A stretch of 64,000 nt of DNA, taken from the NCBI GenBank assembly GCA_023159155.1, contig JAJNNX010000007.1, forward strand, positions 744,001-808,000, in the 5' to 3' direction. Every line of letters starts with the position of its first letter. Position 1 is the stretch's first letter. This stretch comes from Ustulina deusta (taxonomy: Eukaryota; Ascomycota; Sordariomycetes; Xylariales; Xylariaceae). The translations under genes were made by a program, and so were the position numbers. Below the pieces are notes generated by a model, which saw nothing but the letters and a program-made list of their open reading frames with translations, was not told where the DNA came from and searched no databases. Of this stretch, positions 62,256-64,000 are shown piece after piece.

Positions 62256-62830
62256 CGTAGCGCTTGTATTGCTTGCTAGTTCTTAAGCAATAAATTAGCA
62301 GAACACAAGTATACATTAAGCCTAGGGATAGCCAACCTTACGTATTTATATAAAAGTGGCAAAGATGTTTTGCGAGCCGGCCAATATACTAAACTGTTTA
62401 TTAGTAAGCAGGGAGCAAAAAAAAAGTAATATTTTGTTTATTTCAAAATATAAAAACGTACAAATATTAAATACGTTATAAATAAAAGTTATATGTTTGT
62501 TCTGTAGCAAGAGCGATATGTTTGCGGCTAGTAAGCGGTAAAAAAGCAAAGGAGCAGGGGAGCAAAAGCCAGGCCAGCTACTAAACATATATAAGCTATT
62601 TTATACTAAACAAATAATAAGAACAAACATACAACAAACATACTACTTTTTGTAACAGAGCAAAAAAGGAGCACTTTAAAAAAAAGAAAAGAACTATTTA
62701 TTAATTAATATTATTGCTAAAAAAAAAAAAAAAAAGGAGGAAGAAGTTGGAGGGGCTAAGAGGGGTTTATATAGGCCTAGCTAAAGCGGTGAGCGGTAGC
62801 AATAGGTAGGTTGGTATGTACCGGTAATAT

Positions 62831-62910
62831 ATTGGTTAGGCAGGAGTATATATTGCTTGGAAAGTGCGTATGTTGCTTGGAAGGAGCGTATATTGCTTGG
62901 AAGGAGCGTA
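62831..62910 (+). repeat. 20-bp minisatellite in gypsy non-coding region
   Basis: Three good 20-bp units (62851, 62871, 62891; TATTGCTTGGAAGGAGCGTA) are preceded by a degenerate one (62831). The same array occurs, heavily mutated, in the inverted copy near 54950. Confidence 0.85.
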
Positions 62911-63058
62911 TTTTTTTTATAGGGAAACCCTGGATAGAACGATTAGAAGTGACTTATGTTGCTTATAAACATATAATTAGTATAGGACAAGCTAGGGACC
63001 TTAAAGTATAGGAGATTAGATTTACCCCGTAGACTAAAGGCATTAAGAAAATATATAA

Positions 63059-64000
63059 TATGTGCTAACTTGATAGAATGGTTTTTATTACAGAAATAAA
63101 AAAGCTATAATATACTAGAGCAGCTAGTATTTTAATATTTGCTATTATACTAGTAGATATTATAAAAGCTTTAGTACTAAAAGACCTAATTTTATTATTA
63201 TTTTAATTACTAGAAAAATTAAAAAATTAGGTTTTATTGTTTAATAAAGCAGTAAAAGACAATCTTTTTTTATATTATAAAAAAGCTAATTATAAAATAT
63301 TATTTTTATAAACCTTTAAAGGAACAGATTTTTAGGTACTATAGGAGCTTTTTTATAAAATATTGCAAAATAAGCTAGTAATATTAAAAAAAATATTAAT
63401 AAAGCTATTAAACAAAGGTTATATTAGGGCTAATAGTTTATTTATAAATATTTTTGTTTTTTTTATAAAAAAACCAGAAAAAAGGTTATACTTTTGTATT
63501 GATTATAAAGTATTTAATGCTATGATTTAAGCAGATAAAAAAAAAATTTTTTTATTAAAGAAATATTAGCAAATTTTTTTAAAGCTTATTAGTTTATAAA
63601 GCTTAATATCTAAGTAGTTTTTTATAAGCTACGTATTAAAAAAAGAGATAAATAGAAAATAGCTTTTTGTATAAAGTTTGGTTTGTTTAAATAGTTAGTA
63701 ACTTTTTTTGGACTATCTAGTATTTTTGCTATATTTTAGTGCTATATAAACACTGTTTTACGCCTATATTTAGATATTTTTATTTTTATATATATAGATA
63801 ATGTTCTAGTATAGTTAAGCGGGTTAAAAAAGGATTATTTAAAAAGAATAAAGCAGATTTTAAGCGTTTTATAAACTGCGGGCTTATATTTTAATATTAA
63901 TAAGTATAAATTTGGAATAATTATAATAAAATATTTAGAATTTATTATTAAAGCTAGAGTAAGAATATAAATAAACTTTAAAAAAGTAAGAACTATTTGT
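63059..64000 (+). pseudogene. Decayed Ty3/gypsy pol fragment, runs off window end
   Basis: On the plus strand it reads as reverse transcriptase: LYFCIDYKVFNA (from CVDYRALNA-like sequence), FYKLRIKKRDK, FGLFK*LVTFFGL, and YIDNVLV near 63795-63815 (from YIDDVLVYS), then LKKDYLKRI and L*TAGLYFNI. Stop codons at former TGG/CAG/CAA positions fit RIP. It is the inverted copy of 61320-62255 and continues beyond the window. Confidence 0.85.

Larger units (their letters stand above)
53880..64000. repeat. RIP-degraded AT-rich repeat block (right)
   Basis: Mostly A/T sequence with scattered stop codons, containing a TIR DNA transposon and several fragments of a Ty3/gypsy family in both orientations. 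It is mosaic: 61130-61470 and 62090-63060 keep noticeably more C/G than their neighbours. I see no functional gene; the short frames at 62346-62588 and 62811-63011 belong to repeat DNA. Confidence 0.88.

Noticed and set aside
62346..63011. Two short open frames in the right AT block
   Set aside because: Located in gypsy-family non-coding repeat DNA, and the frame is not preserved in the inverted copy at 54880-55650.
1..64000. Telomere or subtelomere
   Set aside because: No TTAGGG-type repeats were seen; AT blocks at both sides are explained by RIPed transposons.

Overview
The window looks like filamentous ascomycete (Pezizomycotina) nuclear DNA. The genes have short introns (mostly 49-134 bp) with CTAAC/CTGAC-type branch sites. 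Two very AT-rich blocks carry C-to-T/G-to-A decayed transposons typical of repeat-induced point mutation (RIP). Between them lies a gene island of about 38 kb with normal base composition. The species cannot be named from this sequence alone.

Left AT block (1 to about 15.8 kb): RIP-degraded repeats without intact genes. A complete Ty1/copia-type LTR retrotransposon (5858-13119, minus strand) has two 130-bp LTRs, an ATATA target duplication, a polypurine tract, a primer-binding site matching the initiator-Met tRNA anticodon arm, and a recognisable but mutated YVDD reverse transcriptase core. It is nested between two ~254-bp direct repeats (27-280 and 13388-13641), apparently the LTRs of an older element. 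A 21-bp minisatellite sits on the AT/GC border.

Gene island (16.4-53.5 kb), left to right: a six-LysM secreted protein (-); a secreted HExxH metallopeptidase-like protein (-); a 1441-aa LysM/CBM18/GH18 chitinase (+) whose frame needs a 2-nt micro-exon; a cytochrome P450 (-); an aldo-keto reductase (+); a DUF3176 membrane protein (-); a 3.5-kb gene-poor stretch; a fungal rhodopsin-like membrane protein (+); the splicing factor PRP17/CDC40 (-); the cornichon cargo receptor ERV14 (-); methionine aminopeptidase 1 (-); kynurenine 3-monooxygenase (+); a short-chain dehydrogenase (+); and a divergent pair of a TIM-barrel protein (-) and a Tm-1-like/UPF0261 protein (+). The first three form a chitin-related secreted cluster. 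PRP17, ERV14 and MetAP are housekeeping genes. The last two correspond to the two halves of the plant Tm-1 protein. Exon structures were built by hand from splice signals, and every multi-exon model adds up to an open frame with a stop.

Right AT block (about 53.9-64 kb): RIP-degraded repeats. They include a ~1.87-kb DNA transposon with 64-bp terminal inverted repeats (57289-59155) and at least four fragments of one Ty3/gypsy family. Two of these fragments face each other as a large palindrome centred near 62.66 kb, and one reverse transcriptase segment is tandemly duplicated.

No CRISPR array, telomere repeat, rRNA or convincing intact tRNA was seen.
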